DNA of 64,000 nt from Duncaniella dubosii (GTDB lineage Bacteria > Bacteroidota > Bacteroidia > Bacteroidales > Muribaculaceae). Positions within the stretch are counted from its first letter, which is position 1; every line of letters begins with the position of its first letter. A program made the position numbers and the translations under genes. Positions 52,539 through 60,980 of the stretch are shown piece after piece. The notes below the pieces were generated by a model that did no database searches, was not told the origin of the DNA, and was given only the letters and a program-made list of their open reading frames with translations. Location of the stretch: contig NZ_CP039396.1 in assembly GCF_004803915.1 (NCBI RefSeq), forward strand, positions 2,294,001 through 2,358,000. The letters are read 5' to 3'.

Positions 52539-54140
52539 CTATTTTTGTGAGAGTTTCCAGCGGTCGGGAAGCAGGTCGCGGTATTTTTCGATCGGGGTGT
52601 TTGGCGGCCATGCGGCACATCGGTCGATTATGTCGCAGAAGTAGTCGAAGACGTTGACTCCGCAGCGGTGGCAGGTGATCGCAAGAGAGTGGTACAGGGC
52701 GGCGGCTTCGGCTCCGGAGTGGGAGCCGATTGTAAGTCGGCGACGGGTCAGGGATATGTAGCGGTTGATTCGCTCGACTTCGTTGTTGTCGAGTCTGTAG
52801 GTGGGTGAGGCAAAGATGCGTGGTATCTCGTCCCATTGTTTGAGTGCATGTTCGGTGGCGGCGAGCAGCGGGTCGTCGGGTGGCACGCCGATGCGGTCTT
52901 TGACTGCTGTCAGTCTCATGCGGATTTTCTCGAGCATCACCTTGGAGTATCGTTGTCTCCACTCAAGGTGCTTTCCCGCCGTCCATCCGTCTTTGCCTAT
53001 GCGGTGCTGATGCTCGAAGTGGTAAAGGAGTCCGAAGAGCTTTGCTATTTCCTGCGCCTTTGGATTGTCTTTCAGATCGAGAAACTTTCGCTTGATGTGC
53101 TGCAGGCATGGCAAGCGTTTTATCCCGCTCATCCCACCGATTCCGATATGCCGGTATCCCGAGTAATAGTCGCACTGGAAGGCTCCGTTGAAGCCTTTTA
53201 TGTGTTGCTCGAAGACTTCGGCCGAGCGGGAGCCGTCGTCATAGAAGAAGTACACAAGCCCGGTTGTCATGCCGACGAACACCCATATGTAGCCTTTCTT
53301 GATCTTTCTTCCCGAAGGAGTTGCCACCTGCAGCCGCACTTTCTGATAGGTCTCGTCACCGCAGATATAATTGTCCGCGACTATTGCCTGACCCAGCGCC
53401 TTGTATAGATTTTCCAGATGTACCCTTACCTTACTTACGAGCTTCTGTGCGGTGCCTTTGTCAAGGTCGAAGCCGTGGGCACGGAAGTATTCGACAGCAT
53501 TTTCAAGTGGCATGCAGTGGAGATAGCGTAGCTCGGCGAGTCCGGCTATGAAGGAAGATGTATACTGCGAGTTAAGCAGCGGTGTGGCGGGTGCGGAACC
53601 TTTGTATATTTTCTCGTCCTGCACGTATTTTCTGACCTTGTAGATAATTTTTTTGAAGCGCATCGGCTCCATGACGTAGCGCACGACATCGCACTCGCCG
53701 ATAAACGTCGCCGCCTCGGGATTGAAGTCCGGACTGTCAGGCTCCACTATAATGGTCTCCACCTCACACTCCGGATGCGTCTTCCTTTTGGCGCCGTTGT
53801 TGGTACGTTTCTTCTCTGGCTTCTGCTGTCGAGTTTCGGATGTGGCAGGAGTCGTCACCGGTTTCTTCTGACGCTCCGACGGCGAGCCCTGCAGACGCTG
53901 CACTGCCTGACGCGCGGCTTTCTCTTTGCTCAGTTCCGCACTTTTGCCTTTCATAGCCTCCTCCATTGAGGCCATTTGCTTGCGCAGTTCATCTACAGTC
54001 GCCACAAGCTTCTCGTTGGTCGACTGCAGCTTTTCATTGGATAAAGTAAGCGAGCTGACAGAGGCCAACGCCTCGTCGAGCCGCCCTTGAAGGAACTCGA
54101 TCTGACGTTGCAGAAACTCTATCAACTCGTTCTTTTTCAT
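52539..54140 (-). CDS. tnpC: IS66 TnpC transposase (copy 2)
   Basis: 533 aa, identical in translation to the copy at 32243, including coiled coil, zinc-finger region and DDE residues. It could act in trans on both copies. Confidence 0.95.
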   Translation of the reverse strand: MKKNELIEFLQRQIEFLQGRLDEALASVSSLTLSNEKLQSTNEKLVATVDELRKQMASMEEAMKGKSAELSKEKAARQAVQRLQGSPSERQKKPVTTPATSETRQQKPEKKRTNNGAKRKTHPECEVETIIVEPDSPDFNPEAATFIGECDVVRYVMEPMRFKKIIYKVRKYVQDEKIYKGSAPATPLLNSQYTSSFIAGLAELRYLHCMPLENAVEYFRAHGFDLDKGTAQKLVSKVRVHLENLYKALGQAIVADNYICGDETYQKVRLQVATPSGRKIKKGYIWVFVGMTTGLVYFFYDDGSRSAEVFEQHIKGFNGAFQCDYYSGYRHIGIGGMSGIKRLPCLQHIKRKFLDLKDNPKAQEIAKLFGLLYHFEHQHRIGKDGWTAGKHLEWRQRYSKVMLEKIRMRLTAVKDRIGVPPDDPLLAATEHALKQWDEIPRIFASPTYRLDNNEVERINRYISLTRRRLTIGSHSGAEAAALYHSLAITCHRCGVNVFDYFCDIIDRCAAWPPNTPIEKYRDLLPDRWKLSQK

Positions 54141-54218
54141 GGTGTAAAGTTACAAAAAATATCTGACATTTGCAACTTTCCACGCCATTTATTTATTTGA
54201 TTAACAAATTATTAAGCC

Positions 54219-54575
54219 TTATTTTACGGCCATTCTGAAGCGATTTTCGACCATCACCTTCACAGGCGTGAGGCCCCTCATCAGCATATAGAAATCGTCC
54301 CATTGGAGCCTGCGCACGCCGTCATCGCCCTTTTTGAGCACCTCCCGGAAACGGCCTCGCGACAGTCTTTTTGTGTACATCAAAAATCCGTCGCCATCCC
54401 ATTTCAACGCCTTCATGGTCTTGCGGTCCTTTGAGAAAAACACATACACATCGCCCGATGCCGGAGAATGCCCCTTCCACGACCACACCATCTGGGCCAG
54501 ACCCCGGATGCCGTAGCGCATCGATACCGGCTGCCGGCATACCCAGAGCCGCATATCCGCCTCAAGACTCCACAT
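54219..54575 (-). CDS. tnpB: IS66 TnpB (copy 2)
   Basis: 118 aa, identical to copy 1 (start ATG 54575 or GTG 54578). Confidence 0.9.
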   Translation of the reverse strand: MWSLEADMRLWVCRQPVSMRYGIRGLAQMVWSWKGHSPASGDVYVFFSKDRKTMKALKWDGDGFLMYTKRLSRGRFREVLKKGDDGVRRLQWDDFYMLMRGLTPVKVMVENRFRMAVK

Positions 54576-54977
54576 CACTCCTGCGTGTCATGACATCCAC
54601 CAGAAGCGCCAGCCCCTCCGCGCTTATCTCTCCCAGACTCACGCCTCGGCCCAACCGAGTTCGATGTGCACGTCACGCACGACACTGGTGGCACCGACAT
54701 CCCGGCTCTCATCCGCAACCTGAATACCGGGAACCTTAACCTCCCGGAATAACGGCCCGCCACCTTCCCGCGACGAATCCGGTCTCTCCGGCAGACTGCG
54801 TTGATAATCGCTTATGCTGATTTTGCGGCGCCGAAGCCACTCATAAAGCCGCTGGACGTTGACGCCGGTACCGGCACAGAAACGGTTCAATGCGATATAG
54901 CCGTCTGTCTCGCATTGATTCTTGTAACGCGTCCATGTCTCTGAATAGACATCGGACAAAGACTTGTTATAACCCAT
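54562..54977 (-). pseudogene. tnpA: IS66 TnpA, frameshifted (copy 2)
   Basis: Identical to copy 1 until a GGGG run becomes GGG near 54650, after which the frame ends early (GWAEA, then stop). The last ~25 residues are replaced and lost. Either a real mutation or a homopolymer read error. TnpA is needed for IS66 movement, so this copy would depend on the other one in trans. Confidence 0.85.
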
Positions 54978-55047
54978 GATTCTTTTTGTCGACAAAGATA
55001 CAACTCTCTTTCGGAGTTCGTCAATATGCTATCGCGGATGGTTGTAC

Positions 55048-55640
55048 TTAACTACAGCCATATTGAGGACCTTGCCGAGATTTCTGAGATACTTGACTGT
55101 GGTGTTATTGTTGTTATGCCTTACGGTCATCAGATAGTGCTGATACTTTTTCAGCATATCAACATCTACCTCATTGACAGGAATATCCTTGGCTTTGTAC
55201 TTGAACATAAGAAACTCTTGAAAAAGTTTCATTGATGTTTCATGCCTCTTGTATGTTCCGAGGGCAACAGATATTCCAACAAGCTCTTTCTGCTCCTGAT
55301 TATGTTCGGCGTATAGAGCCAAAATCCCAATCTTAGGCACATTGAGGTTCTTGTATCTGTTCAAAATCTCTTTTGCGCTTACCTGCTTACCCTCCCTTTG
55401 GATCTGGAGTGTCAAATCATGAAGGGTATAGTCCAGTTGGTCAAGAAAGGCATTGACTTGCTTTGTTTTAAGAGTGTTTCCTTTTGCTCTGCCTTTAGTT
55501 GCCACCCATTGGGAGGGCAGAACACTCTTACCCGTTGCAACTTCGGCTGAGAGTTTGCCGAATGTTACTCTTACAAAGATGGATGCTGTGCCATCTTTGA
55601 GAAGCTTTTTCCTTTTGATGAAAAATAAAATTGTTTCCAT
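55048..55640 (-). pseudogene. tmRNA-element integrase, 5' part
   Basis: N-terminal ~197 residues: arm-binding domain (METILFFIKRKKLLKDGTASIFVRVTFGK) and core-binding domain (YNHPR at the end comes from IS66). Interrupted just after MAVVK by IS66 copy 2. It starts about 255 bases from the tmRNA end, in the normal place for an integrase next to its attachment site. Confidence 0.9.
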
Positions 55641-55771
55641 TTTACACTATGATTTTATTGTTAAATTCAATAGTGCAAAGTTCTTGACAATTAGTGGATT
55701 GTCAAAGTGCAAAGAAGTGAATATCAATGAAATATGATGAAGCCTGTTGGACTTGGAGCATTGGATTTTTC

Positions 55772-55794
55772 AAGTCCAACGGAATGTCCAACGG
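55772..55794 (+). repeat. Right pair of direct repeats, candidate arm sites
   Basis: AAGTCCAACGG at 55772 and ATGTCCAACGG at 55784, 12 bases apart, matching the pair at 43730-43752. They lie between the integrase gene and the tmRNA-end attachment repeat. Confidence 0.6.
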
Positions 55795-55842
55795 ACATCT
55801 TTCCTCTGTATTCATTTTTGTTCATCTTATTACACATAAGAA

Positions 55843-55871
55843 AATCCTGCAATTCAATGAGTTGCAGGATT
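55843..55871 (-). terminator. Element-supplied terminator for tmRNA
   Basis: AATCCTGCAA (55843-55852) pairs exactly with TTGCAGGATT (55862-55871); on the minus strand it is followed by TTTTC. It lies 24 bases past the tmRNA 3' end, so the integrating element replaced the tmRNA's own terminator with this one. Confidence 0.7.
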
Positions 55872-55894
55872 CTTCATTGTCTTTCATCAGACTT

Positions 55895-55909
55895 TTGTGG
55901 AGCTGGAGG
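55895..55909 (+). repeat. Right attachment repeat inside tmRNA 3' end
   Basis: TTGTGGAGCTGGAGG, identical to 43655-43669. Corresponds to the acceptor stem and start of the T arm of tmRNA, read on the opposite strand. Confidence 0.85.
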
Positions 55910-56293
55910 GACTTGAACCCTCGTCCAAACGTGGAACTAATGAGCTTTCTACATGCTTAGTTTCTACTTGGTTTTCGAGTGGAGACAGGCAAGAAACCAC
56001 CAATCTCTACCTTATCCTCTAAGTGTCTCGGCGAGTCGCGAGGCTTTCGTCGCCATATTTCCGATTTAACTGCACCACCGGGTCGATCCGTCTCGGAAAA
56101 AGGACAATCGGGTGATGTCTCGTTTCCGCAACTGTTGCGGAAATAAAGTTAATCTACTGTACTTCGATTAAGCAGCGAGAGCGTAGTTGTTTTCGCCATT
56201 TGAAATTTTGATGTCCCTGATTTAAGAGCGTAGCCATCATTGCTCTGCATGCTTACTCACCACCTCTACACGCTGTCAATACCGGTCAGCCCC
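55895..56293 (-). ncRNA. ssrA: tmRNA (ssrA)
   Basis: About 396-399 nt. The 5' acceptor strand GGGGCTG (56293 downward) pairs with CAGCTCC near the 3' end; the T arm reads GGGTTCAAGTCCCTCC. The tag reading frame at ~56205-56175 encodes GENNYALAA then TAA, close to the GETNYALAA tag that I recall for Bacteroides. The 3' end reads ACAA rather than ACCA, so CCA is added or repaired after transcription. Rescues stalled ribosomes together with SmpB. Confidence 0.9.
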
Positions 56294-56404
56294 GTAAAAT
56301 AGGTTGGTACGTAATATTTTGTAAAATTACTGATTGTAATCATATTCTCAAAATATCAGCCGATAGAATTAACTATAATTAACTTATTAAAATGCGGATT
56401 GGCT

Positions 56405-57448
56405 TTAAAGTCCGTTTCGTGAAAGCCAGTTGAAGATGTAGCGGTAGAGAGGTTCTCTCACTTCGGGGGATGAAAGCACGAGATCGTGGAGGCCACCCTC
56501 GACGCGCACGCATATGACGTCTGGCCCGAGTTGCATGCCATATTTTTTGATGTCATTTACATCAAGCACTCCATCCGCACGGTTATGTTCAGGAGTCCAT
56601 TCCTCACCGTTTACGCTTCTTGACGAGTAGAGCAGGAGAATAGGGATACGGATGTCGGCTTTGCCGTTGCGAAGTCCTTTCTGGGCTTGGGTGATTGCCC
56701 GGACCCATCCTGCGGTTACGGGAGGCGATTGGGTGAATTTCCAGTCAGTGCGGTAGTTCCATTCTCCATGATAATCTTTGAGAAGACTTTCGGCATAGGC
56801 TGTCGATATTCCCTGACTGATTTTAAAATTGGGGAACAGTTTTCCGAGCATACATACGGCAGGTATGATTCTCTCCTTCCAGCCGAGATTCCAGTCAAGG
56901 AAAGGGCTGTTTAGGATAAGGGCTTTAATCTCCTTCGGATGACATCGGCTTTCAAAATAAGCTGAGGTCAGTCCTCCGGTCGAATGACCCATAAGTATTA
57001 TTTCGGAAAGGCCACTCCGGCTCATGGCGACGAGGGCTGAATCTATGTCGGGAAAATAGTCGCTGAGGCTGCGTACATCGAAATTGCGTTCGCCGGTGGT
57101 GATCGAGCGGCCGTAGCGCCTGAGATCGACGGCATAAAAGTCATAACCATGCTCAACGAAACGGTCGCCCATTTCTGCCTGAAAGAAATAATCGTTAAAC
57201 CCGTGGACGTAGAGGACTCCTCGGTGAGTGCGGGTACTGTCAATCGATACGTCCGGACAGAGTTTGCGGATGATTGTGGAGACGACCTCGCCTGTATAGT
57301 CGGCCGGATGGCTGACATGGCGTATTTCATAGCCGTCGCCGAGGATGTCAGGTTTCCAGCCTTCGGATGATTGTGTGAATGCCTGCAGAGCTATGCTTAT
57401 CAGTATAGCGCTCAGGATTATGCGCAGAGAGTGTAGTTTCATAGACAT
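56405..57448 (-). CDS. Secreted alpha/beta hydrolase
   Basis: 347 aa from ATG 57448 (or 57442, six bases on). The longer frame to 57565 has no sense as a leader. Signal peptide ~3-26 (SLRIILSAILISIALQAFT). Hydrolase fold with oxyanion region HGFND and nucleophile elbow LMGHSTGGL; the acid and His are seen in the C-terminal part (DGVLDVNDI, GGLHDLVLSS). Lysophospholipase or carboxylesterase-like; substrate unknown. Confidence 0.8.
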   Translation of the reverse strand: MSMKLHSLRIILSAILISIALQAFTQSSEGWKPDILGDGYEIRHVSHPADYTGEVVSTIIRKLCPDVSIDSTRTHRGVLYVHGFNDYFFQAEMGDRFVEHGYDFYAVDLRRYGRSITTGERNFDVRSLSDYFPDIDSALVAMSRSGLSEIILMGHSTGGLTSAYFESRCHPKEIKALILNSPFLDWNLGWKERIIPAVCMLGKLFPNFKISQGISTAYAESLLKDYHGEWNYRTDWKFTQSPPVTAGWVRAITQAQKGLRNGKADIRIPILLLYSSRSVNGEEWTPEHNRADGVLDVNDIKKYGMQLGPDVICVRVEGGLHDLVLSSPEVREPLYRYIFNWLSRNGL

Positions 57449-57575
57449 TCTGAGGTAGGGAGATGTGGCTGTTAAATGTCCGGCCCGGTGCATCCGATAA
57501 GAGCACCGGGCCGGTAAATGATATTGTTCAGGTCTGGTGGGATTCCACGGGGCAGACTGAATCAATTTGAATTAA

Positions 57576-58283
57576 TCAGTTCGACGATTCGAGTTCGGGA
57601 GCGATCAGCTTATAGCCCTTGCCGTGGATATTGATGATTTCGATAGACGGGTCATCTTTGAGGTGCTTGCGGAGCTTGGTGATGTAGACGTCCATTGAAC
57701 GGGCATTGAAATAATTGTCGTCAATCCAGATTGTCTTCAGTGCGAAATTACGTTCGAGGATTTCGTTGACATGTGCGCACAGGAGGCTCAGGAGTTCGGA
57801 TTCCTTTGTGGTAAGTTTTGTTACCTTGTCATCGATGAGAAGCACCTGTTTCTGGGTATCGAAAGTGAATTTACCAATCTTATACATGGTAATTTCTTTG
57901 CCTTTCTTGCCTTTGACACGGCGAAGGATGGCTTCGATACGGAACACAAGTTCCTCCATCGAGAACGGTTTGGTGATATAGTCGTCCGCACCGATCTTGA
58001 ATCCTTCGAGGATGTCTTCCTTGATTGACTTTGCAGTGAGGAAGATGATGGGTACTTCAGAGTTTACGGTCCTTATTTCCTGAGCGAGTGCGAAACCGTC
58101 CTTTTTGGGCATCATCACGTCGAGGACGCAGAGGTCATATTTCCCCTTGAGGAATGCTTTGTAGCCGCTTTCCCCGTCTGCGAACAGATCGGCGTTGAAC
58201 CCTTTGGCCTGAAGATATTCTCTAAGGAGCATGCCGAGGTTCTCGTCGTCCTCGCAAAGTAGTATGCGCAAACGTTCTTCCAT
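57576..58283 (-). CDS. rprY: OmpR-type response regulator, RprY
   Basis: 235 aa. Receiver domain with phospho-Asp in LCVLDVMMPKKDG and the Lys in ITKPFS; C-terminal winged-helix (trans_reg_C) with NYFNARSMDVYITKLRKHL. It follows the sensor by 6 bases. The pair corresponds to RprX/RprY of Bacteroides, linked to envelope, sodium and oxidative stress responses. Confidence 0.85.
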   Translation of the reverse strand: MEERLRILLCEDDENLGMLLREYLQAKGFNADLFADGESGYKAFLKGKYDLCVLDVMMPKKDGFALAQEIRTVNSEVPIIFLTAKSIKEDILEGFKIGADDYITKPFSMEELVFRIEAILRRVKGKKGKEITMYKIGKFTFDTQKQVLLIDDKVTKLTTKESELLSLLCAHVNEILERNFALKTIWIDDNYFNARSMDVYITKLRKHLKDDPSIEIINIHGKGYKLIAPELESSN

Positions 58284-58289
58284 AGTTCT

Positions 58290-59786
58290 TTAGTTTTTAG
58301 TTATTGGTAATGTTATTATAAATTTTGTTCCTACATTGAGTTCGCTTTCCACGTTGATTTCTCCGCCAAGTTCTCCGACCATTTTCTTGACGTAAGCAAG
58401 TCCGAGTCCGAAGCCTTTTACATCGTGGCGGTTGCCGGTGGATACGCGATAGAATTTCTCGAATATTTTTTTCAGGTCCTCGCGCTTCATGCCAATGCCA
58501 TTGTCACTGATGGTGATGGCTATGCGTTCATTGTTATGTGTGTTTATGTCGCGCGTGCTGACCGTCAGCTTGAGGGGCACATCTTCACGCCGATATTTGA
58601 CCGCATTGTCGAGAAGATTGAAAATCACATTTGTGAAGTGCATCTCGTCGACATTGACTGTCGATTCCTCCGCGTCAAGTACAGCGTCTATTTTTCCGCC
58701 ATATTTCTCTACCTTGAGTTTGAATGTCGATGTGATATTCGCAATTAGCACGTTTGCATCGACATGTTGCAGACGCAGTGTCGCTTTCTGGCGTTCGAAC
58801 ATTGACATCTGGAGCACTTTTTCCACTTGAAAACGCAGACGTTTCGTCTCGTCGTTGATCACGGTGGATATGTGTGACAGCATGGCCGGCGATTTCAGCA
58901 CAGCGCCGTCGTTAAGCATCTGTGCTGCCAGTGATATGGTTGAGATCGGAGTCTTGAACTCATGGGTCATGTTGTTGATGAAGTCGTTTTTCATCTCGGT
59001 GAGCTTCTTCTGCCTGAAAGCGAGGATAATCGTGCAGAGGAATGTCACAAGCAGAATGAACGTGAAGATAAACGACGGAATCATGAATCGTATCGACCCG
59101 AAAATATAGTCGCTCTTGGTCGGAAAATAGACCTTGAGGTAATACATCTTGTTTTTCGGATCATTTGGGAAGAGGGTCTGTATGAACATGGAGTTTTCAT
59201 CGCTCAGGGTCGGATGATAGCCTCCCGAACGATAGACTATGCCTCCTACACGGTTGACCACCGCGAATTCAAATGGAAGAGTCAGTCCGTTGTTGTCGAG
59301 TTCTGAACGCAGATAGCTGTTTACTTCAGCCGAGTCGGCGCGTTCGCTTATCGGACGGTTGCTTGACTGTGTGATGATGTTGAAGATTACTTCGTCGAGC
59401 AGTCCCTTCTGATAGAGGTATTTTCCTCGCATGATCTCACGCATCGAACTGTTGCCTTTGGGTTTGTCGTTGCTTCCTTTAAGCGTGAGGTCATAGTTAG
59501 TCCCGTCATAAGTAGTGAAGTTATAGTTCATATCGACAGTCCCGTCGGCGTTTGTACGCGGATAGAACTGAGTCTCCATCGAAGCCATGTCTTCTTCAAG
59601 AAAATGTTTGGTCTCGTCTTGTTCAAGGCGGGTGCTGACAGCATAGAGGGAGCGTTTCACGCCCTCGGCAAACTGGTCGTCACGCATTTTCTTCATATTG
59701 TTCATATACATTATCTGTATATAGAGCAATCCGATGAAAGTAAGCGCCATTATGATGGTCAGAAACCAGATAGTTGACTTTTTCAT
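58290..59786 (-). CDS. rprX: Sensor histidine kinase, RprX
   Basis: 498 aa. N-terminal membrane helix, ~200-residue periplasmic sensor, second helix at ~233-255, HisKA with THEFKTPISTISL, and HATPase_c with N box NLLDNAVKYR, DNGIGM and GFGLGLAYV. It forms an operon with the regulator downstream. Divergent from ahpC. Confidence 0.85.
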   Translation of the reverse strand: MKKSTIWFLTIIMALTFIGLLYIQIMYMNNMKKMRDDQFAEGVKRSLYAVSTRLEQDETKHFLEEDMASMETQFYPRTNADGTVDMNYNFTTYDGTNYDLTLKGSNDKPKGNSSMREIMRGKYLYQKGLLDEVIFNIITQSSNRPISERADSAEVNSYLRSELDNNGLTLPFEFAVVNRVGGIVYRSGGYHPTLSDENSMFIQTLFPNDPKNKMYYLKVYFPTKSDYIFGSIRFMIPSFIFTFILLVTFLCTIILAFRQKKLTEMKNDFINNMTHEFKTPISTISLAAQMLNDGAVLKSPAMLSHISTVINDETKRLRFQVEKVLQMSMFERQKATLRLQHVDANVLIANITSTFKLKVEKYGGKIDAVLDAEESTVNVDEMHFTNVIFNLLDNAVKYRREDVPLKLTVSTRDINTHNNERIAITISDNGIGMKREDLKKIFEKFYRVSTGNRHDVKGFGLGLAYVKKMVGELGGEINVESELNVGTKFIITLPITKN

Positions 59787-60217
59787 TCTCTCTTTAATAT
59801 ATAGATGTGTTGTCCTGCTGAAAAAGGACTTTCACGTGGAGATTTGTGTGGATATTTAATATGTTAACAATTGCAATGTATAATTGTTGTGAATTTTTTC
59901 AAACAAGTTTCAACTGCATTAACATTTTGCGTCAAAATTAACATAAAAATGTGAATAAAACAACGGAGTTTTCTATATTCTATACATTATTATAGCTAAA
60001 TACGCGCTTTTAACTATTTATAATACTTCAAGTTGCGATAAAATTAAGTGAAAAGGTAAATCTCGTGAAAATCGAACTGTTTTTGATAGGTCTTTGTTAT
60101 TTTATATGATGAACGAAAGGCGACATGTCATGGCCTTGTAATTAATATCGTGTCGGACTTTTGATTCAGATACCAAGTCATGAAACATTTATTCTACTAA
60201 AAAACAAATACCGAATT
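59787..60217. other. Long intergenic region rprX / ahpC
   Basis: About 430 AT-rich bases between divergent genes, no gene seen. Its size suggests several regulatory sites; an ahpC promoter under peroxide-responsive control is expected, but no clear OxyR box can be named. Confidence 0.5.
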
Positions 60218-60784
60218 ATGCAGACAATCATTAATCAAGAAATTCCCCAGTTTTCAGTCGAAGCTTTTGTCGACGGAAATTTTAAAAAAGTGACCGATGC
60301 CGATCTCAAGGGCAAATGGTCCATTCTCTTCTTCTATCCGGCAGACTTCACATTTGTGTGTCCTACGGAATTGGTCGATATGGCCGACAATTATGATAAA
60401 TTCAAGGAACTCGGTGCGGAGGTCTATAGCGTAAGCACCGACAGCCAGTTTACACATAAGGCATGGCATGATGCCAGCGATTCAATCAAAAAGGTAAAAT
60501 TCCCGATGCTTGCCGATAAGACAGGTGTCCTTTCCGAATATTTCGGTGTGCTCAACTCGGATGACTTCATGTCTTACCGTGGCACGTTTGTCATCAATCC
60601 CGAAGGTAAGATCAAGATAGCCGAAATTCAGGATAATGGTATCGGCCGTAATGCCGAGGAGCTTCTCCGTAAGCTTGAAGCCGCGCAGTTCGTTGCCCAG
60701 CATGGCGATCAGGTCTGTCCGGCTCGTTGGAAACCGGGCAAGGAGACTCTTAAACCCGGCATTGATCTCGTTGGCAAAATCTGA
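60218..60784 (+). CDS. ahpC: Alkyl hydroperoxide reductase subunit C
   Basis: 188 aa from ATG 60218 (MQTIINQEIPQFSVEAF); a longer frame to 60161 has no conserved sequence. Typical 2-Cys peroxiredoxin: peroxidatic Cys in FTFVCPTELVD (~47), resolving Cys in DQVCPARWKPG (~168). Reduces hydrogen peroxide, organic peroxides and peroxynitrite. No ahpF gene follows within the window; the next gene is convergent. Confidence 0.95.
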   Translation: MQTIINQEIPQFSVEAFVDGNFKKVTDADLKGKWSILFFYPADFTFVCPTELVDMADNYDKFKELGAEVYSVSTDSQFTHKAWHDASDSIKKVKFPMLADKTGVLSEYFGVLNSDDFMSYRGTFVINPEGKIKIAEIQDNGIGRNAEELLRKLEAAQFVAQHGDQVCPARWKPGKETLKPGIDLVGKI

Positions 60785-60795
60785 TACGAACAATG

Positions 60796-60820
60796 TCCGG
60801 CAAGGTGGTTTGCCGGATTT
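60796..60820 (+). terminator. ahpC terminator
   Basis: TCCGGCAA (60796-60803) pairs with TTGCCGGA (60810-60817), then TTTTG. Immediately after ahpC. Confidence 0.75.
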
Positions 60821-60875
60821 TGAAACTTATTAAACCCAGCCTTGGCAATAACACCGTCAAGCGCTAAAACAAGGA

Positions 60876-60918
60876 GAGGCTGTTTTTCCATTATTAAAGG
60901 GGAAACAGCCTCTTTTCA
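60876..60918 (+). terminator. Second terminator after ahpC
   Basis: GAGGCTGTTT (60876-60885) pairs with AAACAGCCTC (60903-60912), followed by TTTTCATT. It lies between the convergent ahpC and YgiQ genes. Confidence 0.7.
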
Positions 60919-60980
60919 TTATGACAGACTCCGATACATCTGCCCCGATAATTGAAGATTGAGTCGGTCTTGGAGTCCTG

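Larger units (their letters stand above)
52479..55047 (-). mobile_element. IS66-family element, copy 2 (2569 bp)
   Basis: Same terminal inverted repeats as copy 1 and an 8-bp target duplication TTAACTAC (52471-52478 and 55048-55055). TnpB and TnpC translations are identical to copy 1; the only difference that I found is one G missing from a G4 run in tnpA, which explains the 1-bp length difference. Confidence 0.95.
43655..55894. mobile_element. tmRNA-integrated element (12,240 bp)
   Basis: Bounded by a 15-bp direct repeat of the tmRNA 3' end. Contents: HTH protein and VapE-like primase on the left, then a minus-strand cargo cluster, then DUF3871, ATPase, a small protein, and an integrase next to the tmRNA end (split by IS66). 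The set resembles an integrative satellite or mobilizable element; no structural phage genes and no relaxase are visible. Confidence 0.85.

Noticed and set aside
53321..53551. Frames antisense to IS66 tnpC
   Set aside because: Mirror frames present in both IS copies; no support beyond the transposase itself.
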